Of a DNA stretch of 64,000 nucleotides, positions 49,037-61,592 are shown in pieces. Both the position numbers and the translations under genes were made by a program. Positions within the stretch are counted from its first letter, which is position 1, and every line of letters begins with the position of its first letter. The DNA is taken from the NCBI GenBank assembly GCA_013398295.1, contig VZSF01008940.1, positions 1-64,000 on the forward strand. Direction: 5' to 3'. The DNA is from Chionis minor (Eukaryota; Chordata; Aves; Charadriiformes; Chionididae). Under the pieces are notes generated by a model. It saw only the letters and a program-made list of their open reading frames with translations, searched no databases and was not told the DNA's origin.

Positions 49037-49060
49037 GCCAGTGGAAACTATTCCACTGGC
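49037..49060. repeat. Perfect hairpin, 10-bp stem, 4-base loop
   Basis: GCCAGTGGAA, loop ACTA, TTCCACTGGC. The stem is perfect. No flanking feature explains it. Confidence 0.8.
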
Positions 49061-49754
49061 TAATCTCAGTCACACCAGTCTTCTGCACTCATTGTAAGCT
49101 GTTATTCAAGAAGGCCAAGGCTGCAGAACTTTTTATGGAACCTCCTTTCTACCCCAAGGAATGGAGGAAGGGTGTGTTATTGGGGTTTGGGTGTTTTTTT
49201 ATTCTCTATATCAAAATTATTTTCTGCATTTTTTTTATTTTGAATACTTACATTCAGTGAAACAGACTTAAAATTCTTACCTTGTTCTCAATAATTCTCA
49301 ATGTGACTATGTGTTTTACTATTGGTGGCAGGGGGGAGCTCTCTGACCTCTCTGCTTCCAGCTCATAGATTTCCCAAATTCTTAATTAGTCTTAATTACT
49401 GCAAAGCCATATAAACACAAGACTTTTGTATTAACATGAATCCTGTTGAGCCTTCTTATGCCTCTGCAAAATAGAAATGCTTTTGAAAACAGAAAAGTGA
49501 TCTTCTGTTCAAGTCTGGCAATGCTATATCTATCTAGATATTCAACACGAAGAATTAAAATGATGGTTACATAGGCAGATGCGCAAGATGTGGTAGACTG
49601 CATGAACATCAAAGGGAATGCTCAAAGGTAGAGAGACGCACCGCTTTTAGAAAAGAACTCTAGCTACAGAAGGTGGAGTGGTTGCATTTAAGGGAGGGCT
49701 GTGGCTATATTAGTAATAATGCATCCTAGAACTTTTCATGGTTTGCTTTGGGGC

Positions 49755-49781
49755 TTTTTTTTTTTTTTAAAAAAAAAAAAA
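49755..49781. repeat. T14A13 tract
   Basis: Fourteen T followed directly by thirteen A, a self-complementary, easily melted tract. Confidence 0.85.
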
Positions 49782-50016
49782 GTAAACACTAGGGATAGAA
49801 AGTAAGGAACATGTTTGCATTAAAGCATTTAGGAATAATTAGGTACCAAAACCAGATTTAAGCTGGGAAATTACAGATCTTCAAATAATCACAAATGGCT
49901 TTCTGAAAGAGATTTTTCCAGGAATAGATAGGCCCTTAAAAAAAAAAACAAAAACAAAAAAACAGCACCACCCAAAAAACCCAAACTTAGTCACATTTGA
50001 TGGACCACAGTGCTTC

Positions 50017-50700
50017 TCACAGAATCACAGAATGTTAGGGGTTGGAAGGGACCTCTGGGGATCATCTGGTCCAACCCCCCTGCAGGTCCACCTACACCAG
50101 GTTGCACAAGACAGCGTCCAGGTGGGTTTTGAAGGTCTCCAGAGTCGGAGACTCTTCCACCTCTCTGGGCAGCCTGTTCCAGTGCTCTGCCACCCTCAAA
50201 GTAAAGAAGTTCCTCCTCATGTTCAGATGGAACTTCCTATATTCAAGTTTGTGCCTGTTACTTCTTGTTCTATCACTGGGCACCACTGAAAAAAGACTGG
50301 CCCCTCCTCCTGGCACCCTCCCTTTAAGTATTTGTAAGCATTGATGAGATCCCCCCTCAGTCTTCTCTTCTCCAGACTAAAAAGACCCAACTCCCTCAGC
50401 CTTTCCTCATAAGAAAGATATCCCAGTCCCCCAATCATCTTTGTAGCCCTTTGCTGTACCCTCTCCAGCAGTTCCCTGTCCTTCTTGAACTGCGGAGCCC
50501 AGAACTGGACGCAATACTCCAGATGTGGCCTGAGCAGGGCAGAGTAAAGGGGGAGGATGACCTCCCTCAACCTGCTTGATACATTCTTCTTGATGCACCC
50601 CAGGATGCCATTGGCCTTCTTGGCCACAAGGGCACATTACTGGCTCATGGTCACCCTGTTGTCCACCAGGACTCCCAGCTCCCTCTCTGCACTCCTTTTA
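50017..50700 (-). mobile_element. CR1 LINE 3' portion, 684 bp
   Basis: The 3' end TCACAGAATCACAGAATG is at the left. The 3' UTR word CCCCTGCAGGTCCACCTAC marks a third CR1 subfamily in the window. The element runs through the ORF2 C-terminus to about 50700, inside the region just after the RT palm. Some 50 bp to the right (50708-50757), TTGCAACAAGGGGCTGGACTTG resembles a sense-strand CR1 3' end, but this is weak. Confidence 0.95.
50092..50700 (-). pseudogene. CR1 ORF2 C-terminal fragment with one stop and one frameshift
   Basis: Reading leftwards on the minus strand, blocks appear in order: ELGVLVDNRVTMSQ, then a TAA stop at 50637-50639 where CR1 has a glutamine codon, then [68 protein letters not shown] frameshift near 50300 moves the rest, NMRRNFFTLRVAEHWNRLP and the C-terminal end, into another frame (50092-50316). 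Two disabling changes in about 600 bp mean modest age. The segment is the post-palm and C-terminal part of the CR1 ORF2 protein, with no catalytic residues. Confidence 0.93.
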
Positions 50701-52929
50701 ATGAAAGAATTTTATGATGTGATTCCCATTGCAACAAGGGGCTGGACTTGATGACCTGAAAAAATCACTTTGCTCTGAACCTTAAAATGGCCTCATACAC
50801 TGCCTTCATAAAAAGAACACAAAAGTATCCTTTAGAAAGAAAGGATATTTTTTGTGGAAGGAAAAAGTTCTTTTGAAAGAGGATGGGATAAATCAGGTTT
50901 TTGTCCATCTATATTTATTTTACTGCTACAGGTTACCTCCAGCATAGGTTTAATTCATAACTAATGTTACATCATCCTAATATTACCTGAGAAAGGCTCA
51001 TATTTCTGTTAACTCACTTTGGTTTAATCACTACTGGCTACTCCACAAAGAAATTGAAATTGCAGATGATAATACTATGGAGTTAGCAGCATAACTGAAG
51101 TTGAATCACAGTAGAAAAAGTCCCTTGAAAGGTCCATGGTATTATTTTTTTTTTATTGCTATAGGTGGGGCTTTTATCCATTTCCCTTCTATTGCATTTT
51201 TAAAAGTGACCACTTTCCTTGCCTCATTGCAGAGTACTCTTACCTTGTGGCTTATACAGAACACTGAAAAATACAGTATTTTAATAACTAGTTTATTTAC
51301 TGCCTTGGTTTGATGCCAGCCAGGGAGTTGTGGATGTAACTCACTAAAACTCTCTTCCTGGATTGTAATAGTGGAAGATTTAGTCTCACTAAGTACTGGA
51401 GGTCCGTGCTTTCCAGTCCACTTGCTTCGGTTTTTTTCCCCTCTCTTTCTCTCTCCTTTTAGCAAACTAATAGCTGATACATCGTGATGCGTAAAAAAAG
51501 GAATTATTAGTTGCATTAAAACTTGCAGTATAAATGGCACAATATAAAATCAAGATAACCCTCCAGAGAGATTCATATCCCCAAGGTTCCTAATTACTCT
51601 AACTATGAAGATATCTCCTTCAGCAGCTTCCGCTGGCTCAAAGAGGTCATGGGGGAATTAGCTGCTGCTATTTTTAAAAGTCAGCAATTACAACCTCCTT
51701 CTACATAATCATGAATTACATCATCAGCATTCTGCCCACTGCCCACACAAGAACATTTTCCAACCCAGGTGATAAAACAGCTGGTAGTAAAAGAAACTTC
51801 AAATCAAAAAGGGTCAGAGGAGCTTAAAGCTATGGCTACTTATAACACATTAAAATCTCTGCCTCTATTGCAGAGTTGCTGCATCTGGAATTCCAGTTTG
51901 ACTCTCTTTAAAATTATTTTTCTTAACTTCACTTTCATATAAATTAATGCCACAGTAAATCTCTACAGAAGATGTCACCACTTGTAATTTCTGGGAGTTA
52001 AAATTAAGTAGATGTTTTCAAGGATTTCTAGTCAAAGTTGTATGGTTTTTTTCTCGTCTTCTCTGAAAGATGAATGCTTTCTAATTGGGTCTGGCATTTT
52101 ATTGCAAAGTGTTCTTTGTTCTACTCTTGGTGATTTGGAAATGGTTTATGATTTGTCTGCTCACATGATGACCTATAAAAATACTTATAAAGCATTCTTT
52201 TGTTGTAGGATGATAATATAAATGAAAGAAGTTTTAGACTGTGTCTGAGATTTATTCCTTATTTAAGAATTTCATCATGTCTTATACTTTTCCTAGTCTG
52301 ACTTAATGAAAATAATTTATTTGGAGAAAACAAGCAAATAAGCCCCTATGTTGTATTCAAAGCCATTGTGCTGTTTGTCTGTTTTTCTTTTCAGTATTTT
52401 GAATCTTTTTTTTATAATATACACGGTCTGTTTAATATCTGTATTGCTTACAGTTTGCTAAACAGAAAATAAGCCTGTAAGATTTGTCTTCTTTTGACAA
52501 CTTCACAGGGTTCAGTTGCTTACAAGCATAGCTTGAAGTACACAGTAAAAGTTAGACACTAGCATTCCTTCTTAGCAAATTCTAATAGTGAAATAAATCA
52601 ACAATGCAAATATATGGACTGAGTATTAAACACAAGATAAAACCACGAACTACTTAAGAACTTCTTAGGGTAGAGCTGCTTTTATTTTTCCTTCCTTTTG
52701 TCTCCCCAGTAAAGTGATACTTTCTTATCAAGAATAAATCATGACCTGAAACCCTGTGTTACTCATTTTAGTACAGGTCTTTATACCTTAAAACAAACAA
52801 ACAAAAAAAACCCACAAAAAACCCAATCAACGCTTTCCCCCCCAGTTCATTTATTTCCTATCAAATGAACTCTTTAGTCTTCTATGTATTTTGAATAAAG
52901 CTTTAAAAGGCAAAATCAGTAGTAGGATG

Positions 52930-52964
52930 TTCCTTTTCCTTTTCCTTTTCCTTCTTTTTCTTTT
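52930..52964. repeat. (TTTTCC)n-like pyrimidine repeat
   Basis: Repeated TTTTCC units degrade into CTTCTTTTTCTTTT. A pure pyrimidine strand of about 35 bases. Confidence 0.8.
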
Positions 52965-54006
52965 AAACCGTTGCTGTGAGGTAGGCTGAGTTTTGCTAAT
53001 AACTCTCAGCTAATCCATCATTCAGAATTAGTCTAGGCTTTTACTTGTGGGAAGGTACATATGTGCTTCTCCACATTCAAAAAAGCAGTAAGAAAAAAAT
53101 ATGCAAACACTGTAAGTTTTTGTTGACTTTTTTTTCCTTTATCAACTATAGCTTTAACTGACAGTCAATATCAATTATATACATGAAGTGAATGAATCTG
53201 GCTATCTCTGATGCTTAAAAGGGCAGCAATGGAGCAGTATCTCCAGCCTTTCAACCGGACAACTGCTTTCTGTGTTACATCCCCATACTGATGGCTAGTT
53301 CGTCCCTGGCACCTGAGAACTTTATGCAATGCTCCATGCTTTTTTACCGCTACACTGCCAAAGCACAGTATTGTCCTGTTGGGGAATTTCACCAAGGAGC
53401 TCTAAATGTTTTATTCACACAGTTTAAGGTTTTGGTACAGCAGACATGTTTCAGTAGTAAAAGCTGCAAAATAGTTATCCTTTCTGAAATTAACTGGGAA
53501 GTCAGAAATTTAAAACAATAAACAGACAGACTAGAAACCCAAGTAAGTTCATGAAAACACACAAATGCTCTTCTACTGAATGTATTTAAAAATAAAATGC
53601 TGAATATAATACATGTAGTTGGACAGCAGGGTGTGTATACAAAGAAGTTGCTGTAAAAGTGGATCAGAATTGTATTCTAGGAAGTGATAGGTTAAAACTT
53701 AAGCACTAATAAGGTAACAGATCAGAAAATAACTGCTAAAAGATATGTGTTTGAACCGTCTCAAACTGAGGGGTGGGGGGAAGCTGATTCTAGGCACCAT
53801 ACTTCCCTGGAGCGTGTACTAACCATGAGGTAAATATACAATGCTTAGCTGTCATAATCATCACTCAAAAAAATGAGGAAAACGCCATGACTTCATTTTA
53901 TAACTTGTCCATCCTGGTAATAGTTGGGGTGCTCTGAGCAAGACTAGTGAATGCAGTCTTTCAGAAAACAAAGTTGATGGCTCCGTTTCTCTCTTGAGTA
54001 GCTGCT

Positions 54007-54127
54007 TGGGGTTTTTTTGGTGGTGGTGGTGGGTTGTGTTTGGGTATTGGGTAACGTTTTTTGCCCAGTGGAGTTTTTTTTAGGGGGGGTGTTTTGGTTT
54101 GTTTTTTCTGTTTTGGTTTGGTTTGGG
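54007..54127. repeat. G/T-rich tract with (GGT)n core
   Basis: The plus strand is almost only G and T for about 120 bases. A core of GGTGGTGGTGGTGGG could form a two-layer G-quadruplex, and a separate G7 run and TTTTGGTTTGG repeats follow. Confidence 0.75.
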
Positions 54128-56542
54128 ATGTGAGAAAAACTCTATGCTGTATCTCTTCTGCTTAATAGACATGCTCTGGGATTTGATCCTTGGCTCTCAG
54201 GCAAACAGGATTATGGCAGCGCTGCTCAGGGTGAGCTTCAGCCTGTATTTATGCTAACTATCAGTTGATTCTGGGTCTCTTCTTAGCCTCAAGTGATACT
54301 TGATGGGCCTAAAACATCTCCATTATATGCCAATAAGTTTTTTCCTGTTTTATTTTTAGTTCACAACACCTGTTATAATCGGAGGGCTGTATACAACCCA
54401 TCAGTGTAGACCTGCAGCATACTGAAGATACGCATTGATCACTTGCAGTGTAGCATGATGCATATGGGAATGTTTGAGGGTAGAAAACCTTCTGGAATAA
54501 TAGTTGTGGACCATGTAAGCCTCAGTGAGTCAGAATTTGTGGTGAAGTGTGTATATAGCCTTTATGGAGTATTCCCTGGATCAAATTATCATGCAAATCT
54601 CATCCTAAATATGGCTAGAAATGATAACTAACACTCATTCTGTCAGGGACCCAGTATTGGGCAGTGCACTACAGAACTAAACTATTTGAGAGTATAGATG
54701 TGCCTACAGAGCTTTGGGGGACTTTTAGCTGTGAACAGGTACAGGTATCTAGGCACTTCGAGCATAGCAGGTCTCAAAGTACAAGTGTAGGTGCCCTTTG
54801 TGTTAAAGACAGCTAAATGAGGATTTTAATTTATTTATTACAACTTGGTTTGGGCCTAAATTCTATTAAAAACCATATTTTTAGGTACTGACAGTTAGTT
54901 CTACTTTTAGGTAGAACTTTACTCAAGCCTTCAGATCATGAACTGAAAGACTTTAAAAAAAACAAAACAAAACACAAAACAAGCAAAAAAACCCCAAACA
55001 AAATCCTGAAAGCTCTTAGCAGGCAACATAGCCTTTGAAAAAAGAAAAAAAAAATATCTTTAAATACAACTCAGCTCATAATTTGGTACTGGATATAAAG
55101 CTTGGACAGAAGGTGTAACAAAAGCAGTGTCCTTCAGTGAGATTCAAAAATTGAATGCATACTCCAGATTTCAAGATCTCAGTGGAGTACTCAAAAGGGA
55201 ATTTTACCTTTTTAATATTGAGACATGTCTCAGAAGGATCATACATTGAAACATTCTTTCTTAGAAAAAAAAGACTGCTGCTTTGCTGGTAAACTGATTT
55301 GGAACATTTTGTTTCCCTAAGTTAGAAGTTACTAACAGGTGCATGTAGACAAGGTGAAAACACAACTGGTGATAATTAAAGATTCTGGAGTATTGATGTG
55401 TTGGCTGACTGAGGCACTTAGGCTTGTAGATGTGGAAAGACATACATGAAGTTTCCTGGTTTTCTTCTCTCTCTTTGTTGGTAGAATTTATGAGAAATAA
55501 GGGAATGCTTACTATTTTGTTGGTGTGGGGTTCATGGGGGATTTTTTTTTGTTTGGGTTTGGTTTTTTTCCCTTGGATTTTCCTCCTCAGAAGTCTTGAA
55601 AAAGCAATGTAGTTTTGACTTTTGGAGGGACTTTTTGCTTTTCTTTCTCTAGTAGACTTCTCCATGACAATATTTATAAAGTGATTGGCCAAAATACACC
55701 TTATGCAATGTCTCATGTCCATTACAACTGTGATGTGGAAGGTCAGCTGTTTATCCCCTTTTGAAAAAGCATTATTTTGTCTGCTGTATTCATTCAACAT
55801 TTGCTCACGTAAACTGTTTTAATGCTATAGTTATAGAAATAATCTTCAAAATGCACAAATTAGAATCAAGTTTATTGCACTGAAAGCAAAGATGTAATTG
55901 CCAACTAGAACTGACAGATAGTTGCTCGGATGACTTTTGTTTCTGCACAAGAACATCCCTCCTTCTTTCAGAATATTTTTAGAAACTTTTTTTTTTTTAA
56001 ATGAATGTCTATACCCAGACTGGTTTGACAAATCTTTTTGTGAATATACTTCATCTTCTGAGCCTCTGTGAGTGATTCTTGATCTGATCCTTGTAATTTG
56101 CTTTACACGTGCTATCAATGAGCATACAGCACCTAATTGTCTACTGTCTGGTTGCATTATATCTTCTAAAATCAGGTCTCCCAGGAGTATACTCATAATT
56201 TGACATTTGAAATGCATGCCTTGTAAATGTCTCTTTTCTCAATATTCAGACAACCCTTTGTTTTGTAGAATATCTGTCAGTGTCTTTTATAGTTTATTTG
56301 CTAGAATATTAATGATATACATATACACACATTTATATATCAACATTCTTGTCATGGTTAGTGTGGCTTGAGAAGAGATGACAGAGAAAACTGTAAGAAA
56401 ATATGCTGAAATTTCTAAAGTAATAGATTCCTGATTTATCAAATCACATTCTTCTTCCTTTTTTGTTTCCTGTGGCTTTCTTCTTTTGATTGAACAAGGA
56501 GCTTTGAAGCAAGTTAATATCCCATGTAACTTGAAGGACATG

Positions 56543-56894
56543 TGTCCTGGTTCCGGCAGGGACAGGGTTAATATCTGGCACAGCACAGGTATTCCACACC
56601 ACGTGACGCCATTCCCAGTATTTAGGGGGAGCCGCCGGGGAGGGTAGTTCCCAGTTTGGGAGCAGGCGGGGACGGTGCGGGTCCGGTCGGTGCGCGTCGG
56701 TACGGTACCCCTATTTATACATTCCTCTGCCAGTACTATTGTTGTTTTGTCAATTTTTCTTTTTTGTTCTGTTAAATTGCTTTTTATCTCAACCCCCGAG
56801 TTTTTGCCTTTTTATTCCAATTTTCCCTCGCTGCTGCGAGGTTTGGGTGAGCGGCCGCGTGGTTCTTTGTGCCGGCTGAGGCCAAACCACGACA
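56543..56894 (+). mobile_element. CpG-rich solo LTR of an endogenous retrovirus
   Basis: It starts TGTCCTGGTTCC and ends AAACCACGACA, with proper TG...CA ends. Flanking pentamers ACATG (56538-56542) and ACATA (56895-56899) match at four of five bases, a plausible ERVL-type 5-bp target duplication. Inside are a CACGTGACG element (56600-56608), a TATA-like TATTTA (about 56619-56624), a GC-rich stretch with many CpGs (56625-56710) and GTTTGGGTGAGCGGCCGCG near the end. It is 352 bp and appears shorter than related avian LTRs, so parts of U3 may be deleted. There are no viral genes on either side. Confidence 0.85.
56600..56624 (+). promoter_or_regulatory. LTR promoter elements (E-box/CRE-like and TATA-like)
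   Basis: CACGTG overlaps TGACGCC at 56600-56610, and TATTTA follows at about 56619. In this LTR family a CRE-like site lies just upstream of the TATA box. Activity is not inferable. Confidence 0.4.
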
Positions 56895-59587
56895 ACATAT
56901 CAATACTAATAAATGCTACACCAAGTCCCTTATTTTTATGTAGCAGACGTGGAAGATTTTAGAAATTCAGCTGCAACTGTCTGGATAACTTTATCAGCTA
57001 TTTATCAGTTTAACACAGACATTCCTCCTGAAGCCCACTGAAATGGGAAATGGCATAGATGATGCACCCTCAATACTATAGGAATGAACAAGCTAGCTTT
57101 CTCTGTGAATGGAGAAAATGAGTCCTCATTTTTTCACCTCTTACACTATGAACAGTCACAGCTTCTTTAGATTGTACTCCAGATGTGTGGCAGAAAGAAG
57201 CAGGACTTTATTAAGACAGAATTTAAACTTTAGAAAGAGTCCAGTTTCCTTGATTTATTTCGCTTTTCAGTGAATGACCTTCAGTGTTGTTCAAGGGGGA
57301 GTATGAGTTGCTCACTCTTACTACAAAAGAAAGAAATGGTAGAAACTACACTTTTTGGTTGAGGCTCAACAGATAGTAATGCTTGAGGCAGTAAAGATTT
57401 CTGAAACAGGATTACGAGAGTTAGCTGCCACATACAGCTGGACCGTGTGTGCATGTGCCAGACCCTGAACTTTTATTGTGTCCATAATGGACTCAATTGA
57501 ATGTTATCCAAGAACTGGATTTGGTCCTTTATGAATGCCTGTTGCTCATGCTTTGTCAGTTGTGCAATAAATGGCATGTTTTCTGCTACTTTTAGCTTGT
57601 GCTAATTATATAGAGTGAGTCTCAAAGACATTTGGTTGAAAAGAAAGTTTTTTGTTTAAAAAACAAATAAATAAAGAGGGGGAGAGGGAGCAGGAGGGGT
57701 GAACAGATGGTTCTTGGCCAGTAGGTAAATCGAGAGCATTTTTCTGTCTAAAGAGGAATGTGGGATTTGTGGTAGGGACAATGTAGAAGCTTCCTAATAT
57801 TCTTTATTGAAATACTCTTTTTTTTTTTTTTTTATTGCTCAGATGTTATAGACACTTACAGCTATATTGCTTCAACCAAGGATTTGCTGGAGGATGGGTT
57901 GGGGCAGTTTAAATGTTGTGAATTTCTGAAATTCTGGTAACTATTTGAGCTATTTATTTCTGCTTTATGATTTGGTATCCCAGAGTAGTTCTTACAAACA
58001 AAGTGTGTAATACCAGAGGTATTTGTTGTCCTAGATGACATACAAATTACTTCTGAACTTTAGGAATCATAACAAATCACAAGGTGTATTTTTCCACTGG
58101 AAAATTTTCACGGAGAGTATTTTTCATTCCAGAATGCATATTAGTAAGCTGCCTGCTTTGTACCTTTTGACAAAATGAGAGTTAAGCCTGTAGTAAAGTT
58201 GTTGCTTTTCTGTCATTGCCTTGTTTCAAAATATGAATGTAGTCAATATAATGAATGTGCTTTTAAGGAATCAAGCATAAGCATTTATGAATTTTCCCTG
58301 GTGTAAGTTTGTTTGGTTGTTGGGTTTTTTTTCCTCAGTTGTGCTACCTTCTTCCTTCATATAATTTTTATAACAGAACGTTTTTCTCTAAGTGAGCACA
58401 CAAACACTTTTCTCCTAATCCCCTATTTAAGTGCATTACAGTTTCAAGACATGGGCTGAAATAGGCTCCAAAAACCACTTTAAGTGTTACCATTTCAGCA
58501 AACAAACAAAGGTGTCTTGTAGACTCTCCAAGAAATAAAGTTCCTGGGAAATCAAAAAAATCCTGAACAATCTTGAGAAAATTTTTTCCTGTTGCTTTCA
58601 ACAATACCTTACTTGATTTTGCTTGAATGCCAGTGACTTGAAATGGATCAGGTAAAATGGAAAGATACTTTTGGAGAAATAAGACAGCTAACTGGTCTGT
58701 GTCATAAATTTTCAAGCCAAAATAAATATTTAAGTGGATCTGTAATATATAATTTGGTAATTGTTTGAAATAGGTATATCATGTATTGACAAAAGCATAG
58801 AGTATTTTGGGGGGAGAAAGCCTGTAGAAACAGTAGAGCACATCAAATTTTTTTCACCTAATAAGTCAGAAATGAACGTACTGAAACTTACTCGTTTTTT
58901 GACTCTTTAATTTTTGCCAGTAATAGCTTTTGCTTTTCCTGCTTTCATTTCCTGTGTTTGAAAAAGGGTGTGGAAGATGAACACAAAAGGCTGGGAAAAG
59001 CTGGAGGTAGGAAATCTCTGGAAAAATTTGTCACTCTGATTGTAATGTTTGACTAGGAAACAGGTTTCTTAGAAACTTCAGATTCCAAAAATATTAAGAA
59101 GAAGAAAATGCTTTTTCAATTTGAAGAGGAATAATATCCCTTAGATATTTTCAAAATACATATTTTGGCGAAAGATCAAATGGAAGATCTTTCAGTTTGG
59201 AGGCAAGACAATATTTTTTCCTTCATTTTTTCCATTTAATATTACTTTAAAAAAAAAAGAAAAATAAATTAGATCTGGCTGCCTTTTCAGCAGCAATAAA
59301 ATCTTTGAGTTGGAGTTATTTTTATTATAAACACTTGTAGTGCCTCTGATGCTGAAGTTCTGTTCTGAATAGACTGCTACAGGAATTAGTTCAGCAAATT
59401 TCAATGACACACTGAATATTAGATACTTTTTTATATTACCTGACAAATTCTATTTTCAAATGATTCTGAAAAAAAATTTTTTAAGACAGCTTTTCTGTCT
59501 TTACAGTTCTTAAATTCTCAGTTCAAGCAGTTGCTTATTTTTTTGAGGTATTAAATACTATTGCCTCCCTTTCCCCCCTTTCCCCTT
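56895..59587. other. Unique AT-rich DNA
   Basis: No gene recognised. The 115-codon minus-strand frame at 58368-58715 has no domain. A T16 run is at 57818-57833, and a T/G-rich tract is near 58308-58333. Confidence 0.5.
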
Positions 59588-59630
59588 TGTTTTTTTTTTT
59601 TTTGAGGAAACCTCAATTTAAAAAAAAAAA
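59588..59630. repeat. Poly-T/poly-A inverted repeat with GAGG/CCTC core
   Basis: A T14 run followed by GAGG, a 3-base loop AAA, CCTC, then AATTT and an A-rich run. The two halves pair as an imperfect hairpin of about 17 bp. Confidence 0.7.
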
Positions 59631-59847
59631 GCTCAAACCACTAAAATGTTAATTAGCTGTGGAATATGATGATGTATAGAGAAGAATAGTACGTAATGTA
59701 AACATTGTACAATTTACATGTTATATTACAGATATTCCTCTTTTTTCGGTAATCATAAAAGAGAAAAGAGAACTTTAGAAAATAAACAGATGACTGTTGA
59801 TTAAAATGTTACTGTGTTTAGGGCCTCATCATTATTAGATGGAATGT

Positions 59848-59869
59848 TATATATATATATATATATATA
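59848..59869. repeat. (TA)11 microsatellite
   Basis: Eleven perfect TA units, followed by CACTAATT. Likely polymorphic. Confidence 0.9.
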
Positions 59870-61547
59870 CACTAATTATGGCAGGTAAACGTCTATAACT
59901 ATATTCTCTTCTTCCTCCTTCCCCCTCCCACCTTTATAAGAGGAAAAATTACCTGAGCTGGAGCATGAAACAACTGTTGATGCCATCAAGATCTTGCTCT
60001 AAGCCTTCATCGTTTTCAGTTACATGTATGCATTCTAGTATGTCCTAATCTATATAGGGGTGAGGTATTTGGAGCACGTGGGATCAGGCAAGATCAGAAT
60101 GTATTTTGTGTTCACTCAAGTCAAGGAAACCTACCATAAGAGCATATTGGAACGGTGTTTTTTGTCCTGAAAGCTGTTGATTACTGTAGCAGCAAACTCC
60201 TCGTTTTTAAGTATAGACGTCATTTTAAATACTTCTCAAATGTTTTCCCTTTAATCCTGTTGTCACTGGTTTAATGTTTTTTAAAGATTATAATACAAGT
60301 AGAAACAAAATAAAATCCATACTTAAATCTTACGGCAAATGTTCTGTACTATATCTGTGGTCAAATACACTTATTAAAGGGGACACATCTTACATATTTA
60401 AATATAAAACTTGCTGCCGTGTCTGGAGTGGTCAAACATTTGGTTAGAAAAAATAGTAGGAATAAAAAGTAAACTTACTAAGTCACAATGCGTAGACAGA
60501 GCGTTGGGACCTTTATAAGATCAGTTTTTTATGTGGTCCAACAACTGACAACTGTATTCCCAGAGTGATTCTGTCATATTATTTAATATGCAAGACACAC
60601 GAGCTCATTAGTAGAGCTCAAAACTCTATCAAATTACCTTTAGTAAACAACCTCAGAAAGGCTCTTCGTTTCTCATACTTTGAAAGCACATCAGTGGAGG
60701 GGGGGAAAGAGTGGAAAGGTCTCAAAAGCTTAAGTTTTAATTAGTCCAAAGAGCAACCTTCCTGTTGAAATGTTATTGGCTATCATGGCAATCTCATTAA
60801 ATAAATTACTTTAAGTTATTTCCCTTGACAAGCCTCTGATAAAGCAGCATGTTAAATATTTGTTGCCCACTGCAACTAGTTCTGTTGTGGCTAAACTGTA
60901 GAGGGAATAACAAAAGCCACACTTGAACTCCACTTATTCAGATAGACATAAGACATTTTAGAAAATCTTTAAGGCACAGTTTTTCACAACAGAAACTCCT
61001 GATTTTTATTAATCTTTAAAATATAAGCCATTCCCTTTAATGCAGTGGTGTAGCATCATGAGGTGGTATACATGGCATCATGTGAGCTCTTTAAATCTTG
61101 TACGTAACGGTACTTTTCTTCTAGCGTAGTTTGGGTAAGAACATACATTGAATGCAGACAAGTTTTTGATGGCACTGGGCTTAATTTGCTTCACTGTTTC
61201 TTACAGGCAAGCCCCAGTGTTTTTGAAGGTTACAAATGATTGACACACAGTTCTCTCTCAACAGATGTCTTTATTTGGCTGCATAACACTGTGGCTAATT
61301 CATACATTTAAGATGATTTTTTCTACAATATTTGCTTAGAATTTCTCTTTTCCAGCTGAAATTATGACGTATGCACCTGCGTTGTACAGTAGAAGTATAG
61401 AAAACAACTTTCTGACCCGAGATAGTACATCTTTGTATATATAACCAGGACACTAAGGTGCATTGCAGACTTACCAAGTTGGGCATGCATTTCTTTAGTA
61501 CTTTTCATATTTTTTTTCATTCCGTTTCAACAATGTGAAATCACGCG

Positions 61548-61592
61548 CACACACACACACACACAAAAAACCCAAACAAAACAAACTTCCCC
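61548..61592. repeat. (CA)n microsatellite with A/C-rich tail
   Basis: About nine CA units after CGCG, then AAAAAACCCAAACAAAAC. The tail is the complement of the G/T-rich tracts seen elsewhere in the window. Confidence 0.85.

Larger units (their letters stand above)
46661..50016. other. Unique AT-rich DNA
   Basis: No gene recognised. It contains short local duplications at 47145-47225, a perfect 10-bp hairpin at 49037-49060, a G/T-rich tract near 49180-49200, and a T14A13 tract at 49755-49781 with A/C-rich sequence at 49938-49985. Confidence 0.5.
50701..56542. other. Unique AT-rich DNA, 5.8 kb
   Basis: No gene recognised. It holds a pentanucleotide TTTCC run (52930-52964), G/T-rich tracts (54007-54127; about 55515-55572) and A/C-rich tracts (about 52790-52825; 54955-55005). 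The 179-codon minus-strand frame at 55261-55800 is lysine- and asparagine-rich and has no domain. 51590-51760 is repeat-free and TAAT-rich. Confidence 0.5.

Noticed and set aside
55261..55800. 179-codon minus-strand open frame
   Set aside because: Lysine/asparagine-rich composition expected of AT-rich chance translation, with no domain. It runs antisense through a G/T-rich simple tract.
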